DNA of 64,000 bases from an uncultured Rhodocyclaceae bacterium (GTDB lineage Bacteria > Pseudomonadota > Gammaproteobacteria > Burkholderiales > Rhodocyclaceae): positions 10,542-74,541 of the forward strand of contig CAKQRL010000009.1 of assembly GCA_934271525.1 (NCBI GenBank), read 5' to 3'. The position numbers and the translations under genes were made by a program. Shown one piece after another: positions 49,241-57,882 of the stretch (positions are counted from its first letter, which is position 1; the number at the start of each line of letters is the position of its first letter). Under the pieces are notes generated by a model. That model saw only the letters and a program-made list of their open reading frames with translations, had not been told where the DNA came from and ran no database searches.

Positions 49241-50951
49241 TCCACGAGTCTTTGAGTGAGACTGTGCGGTTAAAGGCAAAATCATCCATTAAATCGCGCA
49301 CAAAATAACCGTGGCGCTCAAATTGAAACACCTCGCCACGATTGGCATTTTTCAAAGCGGGTTCTATTTTGGCGATGATTTCGGTTTTGGATTGTGGATT
49401 CAAATCACTTAAAAAATTGCCTGAATCAACGCCCGGAATTTCGGTTGAAAATAAGCGGTCAAAAAGCCGAATGGGCGCATCAACACAATCAAAAAGCCAA
49501 TGGATATTGCCTTTGACCTTCACCGAATCCGCGCCAGCGGTGCCAGATTTGGTGTTTTCTAAAATTTTGGCAAAAACGCGAACAATGTTGCCGTTTTCAT
49601 CTTTTTCAAAACCCGTGCATTCAATCACATAAGCGTAACGCAAGCGCACTTTGTTGCCCACAAAAAGTCGGCGAAAACCTTTTTGCGGGTTTTCCATAAA
49701 ATCATCCATTTCAATCCACAATTTTTTGCCCAACAAAATTGGGCGTTTTCCCCATTCTGGTTTTTGTGGATGATTGGGCGCAAAACATTCTTCGGTTTGG
49801 TTTTCGGGGTAATTTTCCAAAATCAATTCCAAGGGATTCAAAACCGCAATGCGCCGCGGCGCATTTTCGTTTAAAACTTCCCGCTGGCAGTCTTCAAAAA
49901 GAGAATAATCAATTAAAGAATCCGATTTGGAAATGCCAATTCTTTGGGCAAATAAGCGAATGCCTTCTGGGGAATAACCGCGGCGGCGCGCGCCAGCCAA
50001 GGTGGGCAGCCTTGGGTCATCCCAACCTTCTACGTGTTTTTCTTGAACCAGTTGGATGAGTTTGCGTTTGCTCAACACAATGTGCGATAAATTCAGCCGC
50101 GAAAATTCATATTGTTTGGGCAATGGTTCTTGCACCAAACCACCCATTGCCAAATGGTTTAAAAGCCAATCGTAAAACGGGCGCTGGTCTTCAAATTCCA
50201 ACGTGCAAATGGAGTGGGTAATACATTCCAAGGCATCTTCAATGGGATGCGCAAAGGTATAAAGCGGATAAACGCAATATTGATTGCCCGTGTTGTGGTG
50301 ATGCGCGTGGCGAATGCGGTAAATCACTGGGTCGCGCAAATTCAAGTTGGGGTGCGCCATATCAATTTTGGCGCGCAAAACGTGCGCACCATCTGAAAAA
50401 TGCCCACAACACATACCGCGAAAAAGCGCCAAATTTTCTGCAATAGAGCGCTCGCGAAAAGGCGAATCTTTGCCTTTTTCCGTTAATGTGCCGCGATTTT
50501 CTCGCATTTCATCAGTTGTTTGGCTATCCACATACGCCAAACCTTTGGAGATTAAATAGCGCGCGCATTGCAGCATTTCTTCAAAATAATTGCTTGCCCA
50601 AAATTCGTTTTCTTGCCAGTTGCAACCAAGCCACGCCACGTTTTCTTTAATGGCTTGAACGTATTCTTCGTTTTCTTTTTCGGGATTGGTATCGTCAAAA
50701 CGCAAATGGCAAACGCCGTTAAATTCTTTTGCTAATCCAAAATTGAGCAAAATGGATTTGGCATGCCCCAAATGCAAATAACCGTTGGGTTCTGGCGGAA
50801 AACGTGTGCGGATTTTTGCCACATCTTTGCTGCCTTCTTCTTGTGCGCTTAAAAGTCCGGGTTTGCCGCACCAGAGGCGATTTTTAAATTTATCTTGTGC
50901 CAAATCGTTTTCAATAATGTTGCGGATAAAATTGGGCGCAATGTTCGTCAT
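49227..50951 (-). CDS. glnS: Glutaminyl-tRNA synthetase
   Basis: GlnS charges tRNA-Gln with glutamine. From the chosen start MTNIAPNFIRNIIENDLAQ the protein has 574 residues. The class I signature PPEPNGYLHLGHAKSILLNFGLA is at about residues 49-71, and the KMSKS-equivalent VLSKRKLIQLV appears near residue 290. An insertion of about 20 residues (RLWCGKPGLLSAQEEGSKD) separates the N-terminal helix from the HIGH motif compared with typical sequences. The C-terminal anticodon-binding barrels are present. The final WKNPR and stop come from the palindromic repeat. It is divergent from fabI. Confidence 0.95.
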   Translation of the reverse strand: MTNIAPNFIRNIIENDLAQDKFKNRLWCGKPGLLSAQEEGSKDVAKIRTRFPPEPNGYLHLGHAKSILLNFGLAKEFNGVCHLRFDDTNPEKENEEYVQAIKENVAWLGCNWQENEFWASNYFEEMLQCARYLISKGLAYVDSQTTDEMRENRGTLTEKGKDSPFRERSIAENLALFRGMCCGHFSDGAHVLRAKIDMAHPNLNLRDPVIYRIRHAHHHNTGNQYCVYPLYTFAHPIEDALECITHSICTLEFEDQRPFYDWLLNHLAMGGLVQEPLPKQYEFSRLNLSHIVLSKRKLIQLVQEKHVEGWDDPRLPTLAGARRRGYSPEGIRLFAQRIGISKSDSLIDYSLFEDCQREVLNENAPRRIAVLNPLELILENYPENQTEECFAPNHPQKPEWGKRPILLGKKLWIEMDDFMENPQKGFRRLFVGNKVRLRYAYVIECTGFEKDENGNIVRVFAKILENTKSGTAGADSVKVKGNIHWLFDCVDAPIRLFDRLFSTEIPGVDSGNFLSDLNPQSKTEIIAKIEPALKNANRGEVFQFERHGYFVRDLMDDFAFNRTVSLKDSWKNPR

Positions 50952-51008
50952 TGATGAAATTCTCAAATAAAAAACAAAGAATTTTAAACGAAAGGTTTAA
51001 AATTTAAA

Positions 51009-51067
51009 GTTTTCCACGGTCAACCTTAAAAAATTTTAAAAAAAATTTTTTGTTGACCGTGGAAAAT
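51009..51067. repeat. Paired palindromic element, C/C arms
   Basis: Arms CCACGGTCAAC (51014) and GTTGACCGTGG (51052), 38 bp apart. This is the only complete pair found in a divergent gap, between glnS and fabI, so it cannot be acting only as a terminator there. Confidence 0.93.
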
Positions 51068-51117
51068 TTAAAATAATGCCTTTCATTTTGTTTTGTTGAT
51101 TTTGTGTAGGAGGAAAA

Positions 51118-51912
51118 ATGGGATTTTTATCTGGCAAACAATTGGTGATTACGGGCGTTTTGTCCAAACATTCCATTGCTTATGGCATTGCCAAAGCGTG
51201 CGTGCGTGAAGGCGCGCAAATTGCTTTAACCTACCAAAATGAGCGCTTTTTGGAACGCATACAAAAATTTTCCAAAGAATTGGGCGATGCGCCCGTTTTT
51301 CCATTGGATGTGACCATCGATTCTCAAATAGACGATTTGTTCAAAGGAATCAAAAATTTATGGGGCGGTTTGGATGGCTTGGTGCATTCCATTGCTTTTG
51401 CGCCATCGGAATCCATTGAAGGCGATTTTTTAAACGGTGCTTCGCGCGAGGCTTTTCGCATTGCGCACGATGTGTCTGCTTATAGTTACGTTGCGTTGGC
51501 AAAGGGCGCGCGACATTTGATGCAAGGGCGCAAAAATCCAAGTTTGTTGGCTTTAACCTATTTGGGCGCGGTGCGCACCATGCCCAATTACAACACAATG
51601 GGCTTGGCAAAGGCGAGTTTGGAAGCGGCGAATCGTTATTTGGCATTTTGTTTGGGGTCAGAAGGCATTCGCGCCAATGCGGTGTCAGCCGGACCAATCA
51701 AAACCTTGGCGGCTTCGGGCATTGGCAATTTTGGCAAATTGTTGGCTTACAACGCGCACCACGCACCGCTTCGCCGCAATGTAACCATTGATGAAGTGGG
51801 CAATGCCGCGGCGTTTTTGTTATCGGATTTGGCAAGCGCCATCACGGGTGAAGTTTTGTATGTGGATGGCGGCATCAATACAACGGCGTTGGGCAACGCC
51901 GATCCTTTGTAG
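51118..51912 (+). CDS. fabI: Enoyl-[acyl-carrier-protein] reductase (NADH) FabI
   Basis: FabI reduces the enoyl-ACP double bond in the last step of each fatty-acid elongation cycle and is the triclosan target in many bacteria. The 264 residues begin MGFLSGKQLVITGVLSKHSIAYGIAKA. AFAPSESIEGDFL, LLALTYLGAVRTMPNYNTMGLAKASLEAA (catalytic Tyr-x6-Lys) and GIRANAVSAGPIKTLAASGI are diagnostic. GEVLYVDGGINTT closes the fold. A strong AGGAGG ribosome-binding site lies six bases before ATG. It is divergent from glnS across a complete repeat and is probably transcribed with clpS and clpA. Confidence 0.96.
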   Translation: MGFLSGKQLVITGVLSKHSIAYGIAKACVREGAQIALTYQNERFLERIQKFSKELGDAPVFPLDVTIDSQIDDLFKGIKNLWGGLDGLVHSIAFAPSESIEGDFLNGASREAFRIAHDVSAYSYVALAKGARHLMQGRKNPSLLALTYLGAVRTMPNYNTMGLAKASLEAANRYLAFCLGSEGIRANAVSAGPIKTLAASGIGNFGKLLAYNAHHAPLRRNVTIDEVGNAAAFLLSDLASAITGEVLYVDGGINTTALGNADPL

Positions 51913-51945
51913 TTTTCAAAAAAAACTTTGTTTACCGTGGAAAAT
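51913..51945. repeat. Half palindromic element
   Basis: Right arm GTTTACCGTGG (51930) preceded by a TTTTCAAAAAAAAC spacer, between fabI and clpS. No left arm. The arm ends ten bases before the clpS ATG. Confidence 0.86.
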
Positions 51946-51950
51946 AACCG

Positions 51951-52268
51951 ATGACTGACGATATTGCCGTTGAAGAAGACAGCACCATTGCAACGCTTAC
52001 CCGCATTAAGCCGCCGCCTTTTTACCGTGTGGATTTGTTGAACGACAACTTCACAACCATGGATTTTGTGGTGATGATTTTGCAAAAAATCTTCAAACAC
52101 AATTTGGAAGAGGCACAGCGCATTATGTTGCAAATCCACAATGACGGGCGCGGCTCTTGTGGTGTTTATACGCTGGATATTGCGCAAACCAAAGTGGCGC
52201 AAGTGAAAGATTTGGCGCAAAAGGCAAATTTTCCTTTGCAATGCGTGATGGAGAAAGAAAAAGAATGA
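51951..52268 (+). CDS. clpS: ATP-dependent Clp protease adaptor ClpS
   Basis: ClpS binds the ClpA N-domain and delivers N-degron substrates to ClpAP. The 105-residue protein has a flexible N-terminus and the conserved core PPPFYRVDLLNDNFTTMDFVVMILQKIF (Asn-Asp binding-pocket residues in LLNDNFTTMDFV). It continues EAQRIMLQIHNDGRGSCGVYTLDIAQTKVAQV (His and Met pocket/interface positions). It overlaps the clpA start by four bases (ATGA), implying translational coupling. Confidence 0.95.
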   Translation: MTDDIAVEEDSTIATLTRIKPPPFYRVDLLNDNFTTMDFVVMILQKIFKHNLEEAQRIMLQIHNDGRGSCGVYTLDIAQTKVAQVKDLAQKANFPLQCVMEKEKE

Positions 52269-54664
52269 TTGCCGATGATTTTGAAACCAGTCTGCACCGC
52301 GCTTTGTTGGATGCCAGAGCCCGCCGCCAAGAGTTGGTAACGGTGGAGCATTTGTTGTTGTCTTTGTCGCAAGAATCTGGCGTGCGCAAGGTGTTGATTG
52401 CTTGCGGTTTGGATTTGGATAATTTTCAGCGGGAATTATCAGCTTTTATTTCAGAGACGAATCCAGCCGTAGACTCTCAAAATTCTTTTGAAACGCAACC
52501 AACACTGGGTTTTCAGCGGGTTATTCAACGTGCTATTTTGCAAGCGCAAATGCTGCATCACAACTCGGAGGTTACTTCTTTTGATGCTTTTTTATCCATT
52601 TACAATGAGCGCGATTCGCACGCTTTGTATTTTTTAAAAAAATACGGCATTTCAAGATACAACGTCTTAACCCACGTTTATACCGAATACCGCACCAAAA
52701 AGAAAAATCCGGGCGTTTTTGGCAGAACGCGCGAAGAACGCATTGCCGCGCAACCCAAGCGCGATCCGCAGGAATTTTGGGGGTTTTTGCGAAAACGTTA
52801 CAGCGATGAAAATGTGATTGACCCCGCCACAACGGCGCCAATGCCGCCGCCCAAAAAAGAAGAAAGACAGCCCGATATTTTGGAATTATTCACCCAAAAT
52901 TTGAATATGTTGGCGCATATGGGGCAAATTGATCCTTTAATTGGGCGCGAAAAAGAATTAAAACGCGTGATGCAAACGCTTTGCCGCCGCCGCAAAAATA
53001 ATCCTTTGTTGGTGGGCGAGGCGGGCGTTGGCAAAACCGCCATTGCCGAAGGTTTGGCGTGGGTTATTGAAAGCGGCAATGCGCCCGAGGTGTTGCGTGA
53101 TTCGGAGATTTTTTGGTTGGATTTGGGCGCGGTTTTGGCAGGCACCAAATACCGCGGCGATTTTGAAGCGCGCTTAAAAAAGATTTTGCAAGCGTTAAAT
53201 CAGCGCAAAAACGCCATTTTGTTTATTGACGAAATCCACACCATCATTGGCGCGGGCGCCGGCGGCAACAGCGCATTGGATGTTTCTAATCTTTTAAAAC
53301 CCGCTTTGTCATCTGGCCAACTGCGTTGCATTGGCGCGACCACTTTTGCCGAATACCGCAAATGTTTCAGCAAGGACGCGGCGCTTTCGCGCCGTTTTCA
53401 AAAAATAGACGTAGAAGAACCAACCATTGCGGATAGCATCGCCATTTTAAAAGGCTTAAAAAAACAATTTGAACAACACCACAACGTGCGCTACACCACA
53501 TCCGCTTTGGAATCGGCAGTGAAATTATCCGCGCGGTTTATGACGGATAAAAAACTGCCCGACAAAGCCATTGATGTGATTGACGAAGCCGCCGCCGCGC
53601 AACGCATTTTAAAACGGCAGAAAAAGCAAATTGGAAAAATTGAAATTGAAGAAACCATTGCCCAAATGGCGCATATTCCGTCAACCAATGTGAATAGTGA
53701 TGACAAACGCGTTCTCAAAAACTTGGGCAACAATTTGAAAAAAGTTATTTTTGGGCAGGATAACGCCATTGATTGCTTGGAGCGAGCCATCAAAATGGCG
53801 CGCGCGGGCTTAAACCGCCCGCAAAAACCGGTGGGCGCATTTTTATTTTCTGGCCCCACGGGTGTGGGCAAAACCGAGGTGGCGCGCCAACTTGCTTTTT
53901 TGTTGGGTGTGGAATTGTTGCGTTTTGATATGTCGGAATATATGGAAAAACATTCCGTTTCGCGCTTAATTGGTGCGCCGCCCGGTTATGTGGGTTTTGA
54001 GCAAGGCGGTATTTTAACGGATGCGGCGGTTAAAAATCCTTATGCCATTTTTTTGTTTGATGAAATTGAAAAAGCGCATCCCGATGTGTTTAACATTTTT
54101 TTGCAAGTGATGGATCACGGCACTTTGACCGACAACAACGGCAGACGCGCGGATTTTCAACAAGCCATTTTGATTATGACCACCAACGCGGGCGCGCAAG
54201 ATTTGCAAAAAACGGCAATCGGTTTTTTGCCGCAAGCGCAAAAAGCAGGCGATGAGATGAAGGAAATCAAGCGTGTTTTTTCGCCGGAATTTCGCAATCG
54301 TTTGGATGCCATTGTGCCGTTTGCGCCATTGACGATGGAAATGATTTTGCGCGTGGTTGATAAATTCTTAATGGAATTGGAATCGCAACTACACGAAAAA
54401 CGCGTGGACGTGCAATTTGGCGATGCGCTGCGGCAAATGTTGGCAGAAAAAGGCTTTGACCCACAAATGGGCGCGCGCCCAATGGCACGCTTAATCAATG
54501 AGCGCGTGCGCGCGGCATTGGCGGACGAATTGCTCTTTGGGCGCTTGCAACACGGCGGCAGCGTGATTTTGGACTACAACGCAAAGTCCGACACCATCAC
54601 CACCACATTTGAAGAAGACGAAAAACTTGAAAAAACCGAGAATGAGCCCAGTTTGGCGTATTAA
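52265..54664 (+). CDS. clpA: ATP-dependent Clp protease ATP-binding subunit ClpA
   Basis: ClpA is a double AAA+ unfoldase that feeds proteins to the ClpP peptidase. The start MIADDFETSLHRALLDARARRQELVTVEHLLLSL overlaps clpS by four bases; longer in-frame starts run through clpS and are rejected. The 799 residues include the N-domain and a first Walker A GEAGVGKT at residues 251-258 with Walker B FIDEIHTI. The second AAA+ has GPTGVGKTEV starting at residue 530, EYMEKHSVSRLIGAPPGYVG and LFDEIEKAHPDV. ClpA-like insert lengths and the clpS linkage separate it from ClpB or ClpC. No clpP lies in the window. Confidence 0.96.
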   Translation: MIADDFETSLHRALLDARARRQELVTVEHLLLSLSQESGVRKVLIACGLDLDNFQRELSAFISETNPAVDSQNSFETQPTLGFQRVIQRAILQAQMLHHNSEVTSFDAFLSIYNERDSHALYFLKKYGISRYNVLTHVYTEYRTKKKNPGVFGRTREERIAAQPKRDPQEFWGFLRKRYSDENVIDPATTAPMPPPKKEERQPDILELFTQNLNMLAHMGQIDPLIGREKELKRVMQTLCRRRKNNPLLVGEAGVGKTAIAEGLAWVIESGNAPEVLRDSEIFWLDLGAVLAGTKYRGDFEARLKKILQALNQRKNAILFIDEIHTIIGAGAGGNSALDVSNLLKPALSSGQLRCIGATTFAEYRKCFSKDAALSRRFQKIDVEEPTIADSIAILKGLKKQFEQHHNVRYTTSALESAVKLSARFMTDKKLPDKAIDVIDEAAAAQRILKRQKKQIGKIEIEETIAQMAHIPSTNVNSDDKRVLKNLGNNLKKVIFGQDNAIDCLERAIKMARAGLNRPQKPVGAFLFSGPTGVGKTEVARQLAFLLGVELLRFDMSEYMEKHSVSRLIGAPPGYVGFEQGGILTDAAVKNPYAIFLFDEIEKAHPDVFNIFLQVMDHGTLTDNNGRRADFQQAILIMTTNAGAQDLQKTAIGFLPQAQKAGDEMKEIKRVFSPEFRNRLDAIVPFAPLTMEMILRVVDKFLMELESQLHEKRVDVQFGDALRQMLAEKGFDPQMGARPMARLINERVRAALADELLFGRLQHGGSVILDYNAKSDTITTTFEEDEKLEKTENEPSLAY

Positions 54665-54672
54665 AACAAGCA

Positions 54673-54709
54673 TTATTTTTTGAAAAAAATCAACGTTTAC
54701 CGTGGAAAA
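54673..54709. repeat. Half palindromic element
   Basis: Right arm GTTTACCGTGG (54695-54705) preceded by TTATTTTTTGAAAAAAATC, directly upstream of the lipoprotein ATG at 54710. An upstream ATG (54680) would translate this element and is not a likely start. Confidence 0.86.
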
Positions 54710-55177
54710 ATGAAAAAACTTGCTTTTTTGCTGATACCGTTTTTTTTAACCGCGTGCGGCGATTCTAAAAATGCTGATTCGTCAGCGCTTTCTGATTCGG
54801 CGGCTGAACTTGTTCAAAAAACGCCCTTGCGTGGTTTTTTGCCGCCTGAAAATTTAAGCGAAAAATTAAACGAAGCGCCGATTGAAAAACCCGACTCGGA
54901 ATTTGCAAAATTTGTAGAACAAAGCCCATTCGGTGTGATTTTGCCGCCAGCAGATATTTTGGGCGATTTAAACCGCGCGCCCGGCCCAAAAGAAATGGAA
55001 CGCATTCAACGTTCACAAGAAATGTTGCAGAAATTTTTGGCATCGGATAACCAAGAAAAACAAAAAACCGCCGAGCGCACTTTAAAAGAATTTCTGCAAA
55101 TTGCCCCGCTTACAAAATCTATAAAATCCAAAAAAGACAATTTTGCCAACCAAGGCGATTTTGAGCGGGAAGAATAA
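54710..55177 (+). CDS. Putative lipoprotein
   Basis: The family is not recognised. The 155 residues begin with a type II signal peptide MKKLAFLLIPFFLTACGDS whose lipobox is LTAC, so Cys16 would be lipidated. The mature part has two similar segments, KTPLRGFLPPENLSEKLNEAP and QSPFGVILPPADILGDLNRAP, which look like an internal duplication of about 45 residues. A charged C-terminal helix region follows. It comes 45 bp after clpA and converges with the Ala-rich exported protein gene, with a repeat between the two. Confidence 0.75.
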   Translation: MKKLAFLLIPFFLTACGDSKNADSSALSDSAAELVQKTPLRGFLPPENLSEKLNEAPIEKPDSEFAKFVEQSPFGVILPPADILGDLNRAPGPKEMERIQRSQEMLQKFLASDNQEKQKTAERTLKEFLQIAPLTKSIKSKKDNFANQGDFEREE

Positions 55178-55230
55178 GCGCCAATTACCAAACAATTTTT
55201 GCTGAAAGTTGTGTCTTTTTCTTAAAAACA

Positions 55231-55279
55231 AAAATCCACGGTAAACCTTCAAAAAAATTCAAGGTTTACCGTGGAAAAT
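55231..55279. repeat. Paired palindromic element with short spacer, A/A arms
   Basis: Arms CCACGGTAAAC (55236) and GTTTACCGTGG (55264) are only 28 bp apart, ten less than usual. It lies between the converging lipoprotein and Ala-rich exported protein genes. Confidence 0.92.
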
Positions 55280-55313
55280 CGTTTAAAAAACGCTTTTTTA
55301 GGAAAGCCGTTAA

Positions 55314-55568
55314 TTATTTTTTTGCATCGGTTTTTTCAGCATCAGCGGTTTTTTCAGCATCAGCGGCTTTTTCAGCAGCGGCATCGGTTTTTTCCGCAGC
55401 AGGTGCGCTTGCATCTTTGGCGGCATCGGCTTTTTGAGCGTCAGCTTCTTGTATTTGGGCGGTTTGTTCTTTCATTGTTTCGGCGGCAGCATCGGCAGGT
55501 TCAGCGGCAAAGGCGGGGGTAACACTCATCGCCAACACGGACAAAGCAATCAAAGCTTCTTTTTTCAT
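55314..55568 (-). CDS. Small Ala-rich exported protein
   Basis: The 84-residue product has the leader MKKEALIALSVLAMSVTPAFAAEPAD (signal peptidase I site after AFA), then an Ala/Asp/Glu/Lys sequence with repeated ADAEKT and AAEKTDA units predicted to be helical. The leader is strikingly like that of the lipoprotein at 55987-56403 (MKKEVLVALSVLALSACSEQ), so the two are related. A GGAGA site precedes ATG. Function is unknown; it may be a periplasmic stress or envelope-spacing protein, which is inference. Confidence 0.7.
   Translation of the reverse strand: MKKEALIALSVLAMSVTPAFAAEPADAAAETMKEQTAQIQEADAQKADAAKDASAPAAEKTDAAAEKAADAEKTADAEKTDAKK
55331..55366. repeat. 18-bp tandem duplication in coding DNA
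   Basis: Two exact adjacent 18-bp copies (55331-55348, 55349-55366) encoding repeated ADAEKT hexapeptides at the end of the Ala-rich exported protein. In frame, so copy-number change would alter length by six residues. Confidence 0.9.
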
Positions 55569-55780
55569 TTCAATTTCTCCTTAGGTGTTAAAAAAAGTAT
55601 CTTCGTTAAAAGACGGGCTAATGGTAACGCGCCAGCCGCAACCGATTGTTTTTTTTGTGTTGAATTTTCTTCAACTACTTTAAGTTTTTGTTACAAAACC
55701 CCACGTCAAATAAATATTTTTTCAAAAAAAAACAATGGGTTAGCGTTTAAAACTATTTCAAAAAATACGCATTTGTTACC

Positions 55781-55836
55781 AAAATCCACCTTAAAGAAAG
55801 ATTTTTCAAAAAAAATAATTGTTTACCGTGGAAAAT
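55781..55836. repeat. Palindromic element with decayed left arm
   Basis: A degraded left arm (CCACCTTAAAG at 55786) and an intact GTTTACCGTGG (55821), separated by a TTTTTCAAAAAAAATAA spacer. Confidence 0.75.
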
Positions 55837-55930
55837 CGCCAAAAAACTTTCCAAAAATTGCGATTTTGTTACAAAAACAAACGCAGAAGAAAGATTTAAA
55901 AAAAGAAAGCTTTGGCGTTGAAAACCGCCC

Positions 55931-55962
55931 AAAAAAAAACCGCCCAAAAAGGCGGTTTTAAA
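55931..55962 (-). terminator. Rho-independent terminator of the 55987-56403 gene
   Basis: On the minus strand, stem AAACCGCC / GGCGGTTT with a TTTTTG loop, followed by a run of T. It lies about 25 bp after the stop codon of the Ala-rich lipoprotein gene. Confidence 0.88.
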
Positions 55963-55986
55963 AAAATTAAAAAATGTATAAAACAA

Positions 55987-56403
55987 TTATTTTTTCAAAG
56001 TTTCAGCGGCGGCATCAACTTTTTCAACCATCGCATCTTTCATTTCACCTGCTGTTGCGGCGGCAGATTCGGCTTTTTCAACCACGGCGTCTTTCATTTC
56101 ACCTGCTGTTGCGGCGGCAGATTCAGCGGCGGCATCAGCTTTTTCAGCCACGGTGTTTGCCGCCTCGGCAAGTGCTTCTTTGGCAGCATCTACTGTTTCA
56201 GCTGTGCTTTCGGCGGCAGGCGCTTCGGTGGCGGGTTGTTCGGCTTCGGGTGCCATTTCGTTTTCAACGGCATTGGCATTGTTAGCAGGCGCAGGTGCGC
56301 TTGTTTCTGTGGCAGGTGCATTTGTTTCTGCGGTGGGTGCGGCTTGTTCGGAGCAAGCGCTCAAAGCCAAAACGGAAAGTGCAACCAAAACTTCTTTTTT
56401 CAT
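55987..56403 (-). CDS. Ala-rich lipoprotein with tandem helical repeats
   Basis: The 138 residues begin MKKEVLVALSVLALSACSEQ with lipobox LSAC. A Pro/Ala/Thr-rich linker (about residues 20-65) and an amphipathic helical region follow. The latter has two near-identical 18-residue units ending AGEMKDAVVEK and AGEMKDAMVEK. The Ala/Lys/Glu heptad-like pattern resembles LEA-like or apolipoprotein-like helices. The leader is homologous to that of the 55314-55568 product. It has its own terminator and is divergent from rlmD. No specific function can be assigned. Confidence 0.74.
   Translation of the reverse strand: MKKEVLVALSVLALSACSEQAAPTAETNAPATETSAPAPANNANAVENEMAPEAEQPATEAPAAESTAETVDAAKEALAEAANTVAEKADAAAESAAATAGEMKDAVVEKAESAAATAGEMKDAMVEKVDAAAETLKK
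56020..56127. repeat. 54-bp tandem duplication in coding DNA
   Basis: Two adjacent copies with a 54-bp period (starting 56020 and 56074) that differ at only a few bases. They encode the two 18-residue helical units of the Ala-rich lipoprotein. Confidence 0.85.
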
Positions 56404-56547
56404 CTCAACTCCTAGGGTTAAAAAAACGCATAAGGTAGCGCAAAATTATTGAATATTAAAGCGCTTTAAGTTTTTGATTTTGTAACGTGATTTTTAAAAA
56501 TACCAAAAAATCGTTAACATTAGCGACTTTGTTTATTTGATTTTTTT

Positions 56548-57882
56548 ATGCTTTTAAAGATTGAATCCCTTGATTTAAAAGGTCAAGGTGTTGCGCACGA
56601 TTGTGATGGCAAAACCATTTTTGTGGAAGGCGCCTTGCCGTTTGAAGTTGTTGGCGCCAACATTTTTCGGCAGAAAAAAAATTTTGCTTTGGCAAAAATC
56701 GCCCACGTTTTAAAAGCTTCACCTGCAAGGGTTTTGCCTGAATGTCCGCATTTTGGCGTGTGCGGCGGTTGTGTGATGCAACATTTGGCAACGGATTCGC
56801 AACTGGCTGTGAAATCACGGGTTTTGGAAGATGCGCTGAAATTTATTGGCGACGTGCAAGCGCAAACGTTTTTTGCGCCAATTGCGGGAACGCCGTGGCA
56901 TTATCGCCACCGAGCCCGTTTGAGCGCGCGTTTTGTTGCCAAAAAAGGCACGGTTTTGGTTGGCTTTCACGAGAAAAAAAGCAGTTTTATTGCCGATATC
57001 CAAAGCTGCGCCATTTTGCCGAAGAAAATCTCTAATTTGTTGATTCCATTGCGCAATTTAATCGGCGCACTTTCTATTTTTGAGCATATTCCGCAAATTG
57101 AACTTGCTGTGGGCGATGCAATGACGGCGCTTGTTTTGCGCATTTTGGCGCCACTTTCTGATGCTGATGAAACTTTATTAAAAGAATTTGCCGATTTTCA
57201 TAACGTTGTTTTTTATTTGCAAGAAAAGGGGCCGGACACCGCACGGCGTTTTTACCCGTTGGATAACCAAGAACTTTTTTATACACTTCCCGAGTTTGAT
57301 TTAAAAATCCATTTTCAGCCGACCGATTTCACGCAGGTGAATCACGCCGTCAACCGCATTTTGGTGCGCCGAGCGTTATCACTTTTGAATCCACAAAAAA
57401 CCGACCAAATTGCTGATTTTTTCTGCGGTTTGGGCAATTTCACGCTACCAATTGCCAAAAGCGCCGCGCAAGTTTTGGGCATTGAAGGCAACGCTGCTTT
57501 AATTGCGCGCGCCAAAGAATCCGCCAAAATCAATGGTTTGGCGAATGCTGATTTTGCCGTTGCCAACCTGTTTGAAGAATCATTTTTTGCGGATTTTGAT
57601 TTTTCGCGTTTTAATAAATTGTTGATTGACCCGCCGCGCGAAGGGGCAATTGCGCTTGTGAAAGCCTTGCCTGAAAACGATTTTGCGCCAAAAAGAATTG
57701 TTTATATTTCCTGCAATCCTGCCACACTCGCGCGCGATGCCGCCGTTTTGGTGCATTGCAAAAATTACATTTTGCGCGGGGCTGGCGTGGTCAATATGTT
57801 TTCGCACACGGCGCATGTGGAATCGCTTGCGGTTTTTGAAAAAAATCAAGGGTTGACCGTGGAAAATCGCCATGCGCATTGA
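56548..57882 (+). CDS. rlmD: 23S rRNA (uracil-1939-C5)-methyltransferase RlmD
   Basis: RlmD methylates U1939 of 23S rRNA with SAM. The 444-residue protein has an N-terminal TRAM domain (LLKIESLDLKGQGVAHDCDGKTIFVEGALPFEVV). A 4Fe-4S cluster site follows (CPHFGVCGGC with Cys66, Cys72 and Cys75, and a fourth Cys in IQSCAILP). The methyltransferase domain has ADFFCGLGNFTLPIA, NKLLIDPPREGA and the catalytic-Cys motif YISCNPATLARD. The frame ends in a repeat arm (LTVENRHAH), so the tail is longer than usual and overlaps recO by 11 bp. RlmD, rather than TrmA or RlmC, is chosen from the TRAM domain and cluster. Confidence 0.93.
   Translation: MLLKIESLDLKGQGVAHDCDGKTIFVEGALPFEVVGANIFRQKKNFALAKIAHVLKASPARVLPECPHFGVCGGCVMQHLATDSQLAVKSRVLEDALKFIGDVQAQTFFAPIAGTPWHYRHRARLSARFVAKKGTVLVGFHEKKSSFIADIQSCAILPKKISNLLIPLRNLIGALSIFEHIPQIELAVGDAMTALVLRILAPLSDADETLLKEFADFHNVVFYLQEKGPDTARRFYPLDNQELFYTLPEFDLKIHFQPTDFTQVNHAVNRILVRRALSLLNPQKTDQIADFFCGLGNFTLPIAKSAAQVLGIEGNAALIARAKESAKINGLANADFAVANLFEESFFADFDFSRFNKLLIDPPREGAIALVKALPENDFAPKRIVYISCNPATLARDAAVLVHCKNYILRGAGVVNMFSHTAHVESLAVFEKNQGLTVENRHAH
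57852..57867. repeat. Repeat arm inside the 3' end of rlmD
   Basis: GTTGACCGTGG at 57852-57862 is read in the rlmD frame (LTVEN) and lies ten bases before the recO ATG. A single arm; the preceding GAAAAAAATCAAGG is spacer-like. Confidence 0.82.

Larger units (their letters stand above)
55569..55986. other. Gene-poor gap between two small exported protein genes
   Basis: I see no convincing gene in these 418 bases. They hold a ribosome-binding site for the 55314-55568 gene, AT-rich sequence, a partly decayed palindromic element (55781-55836) and a terminator for the upstream gene. Open frames here on both strands translate the repeat and A/T runs and show no homology. Confidence 0.65.

Noticed and set aside
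55434..55961. A 175-codon open frame on the plus strand between the small exported protein genes
   Set aside because: It runs antisense to a credible signal-peptide gene and through repeat and A/T-rich DNA, with no recognisable domain or ribosome-binding site.
55987..56452. Plus-strand open frames antisense to the Ala-rich lipoprotein
   Set aside because: Low-complexity Ala and GCN codons leave all frames open; the minus-strand frame has the lipobox, terminator and sensible composition.
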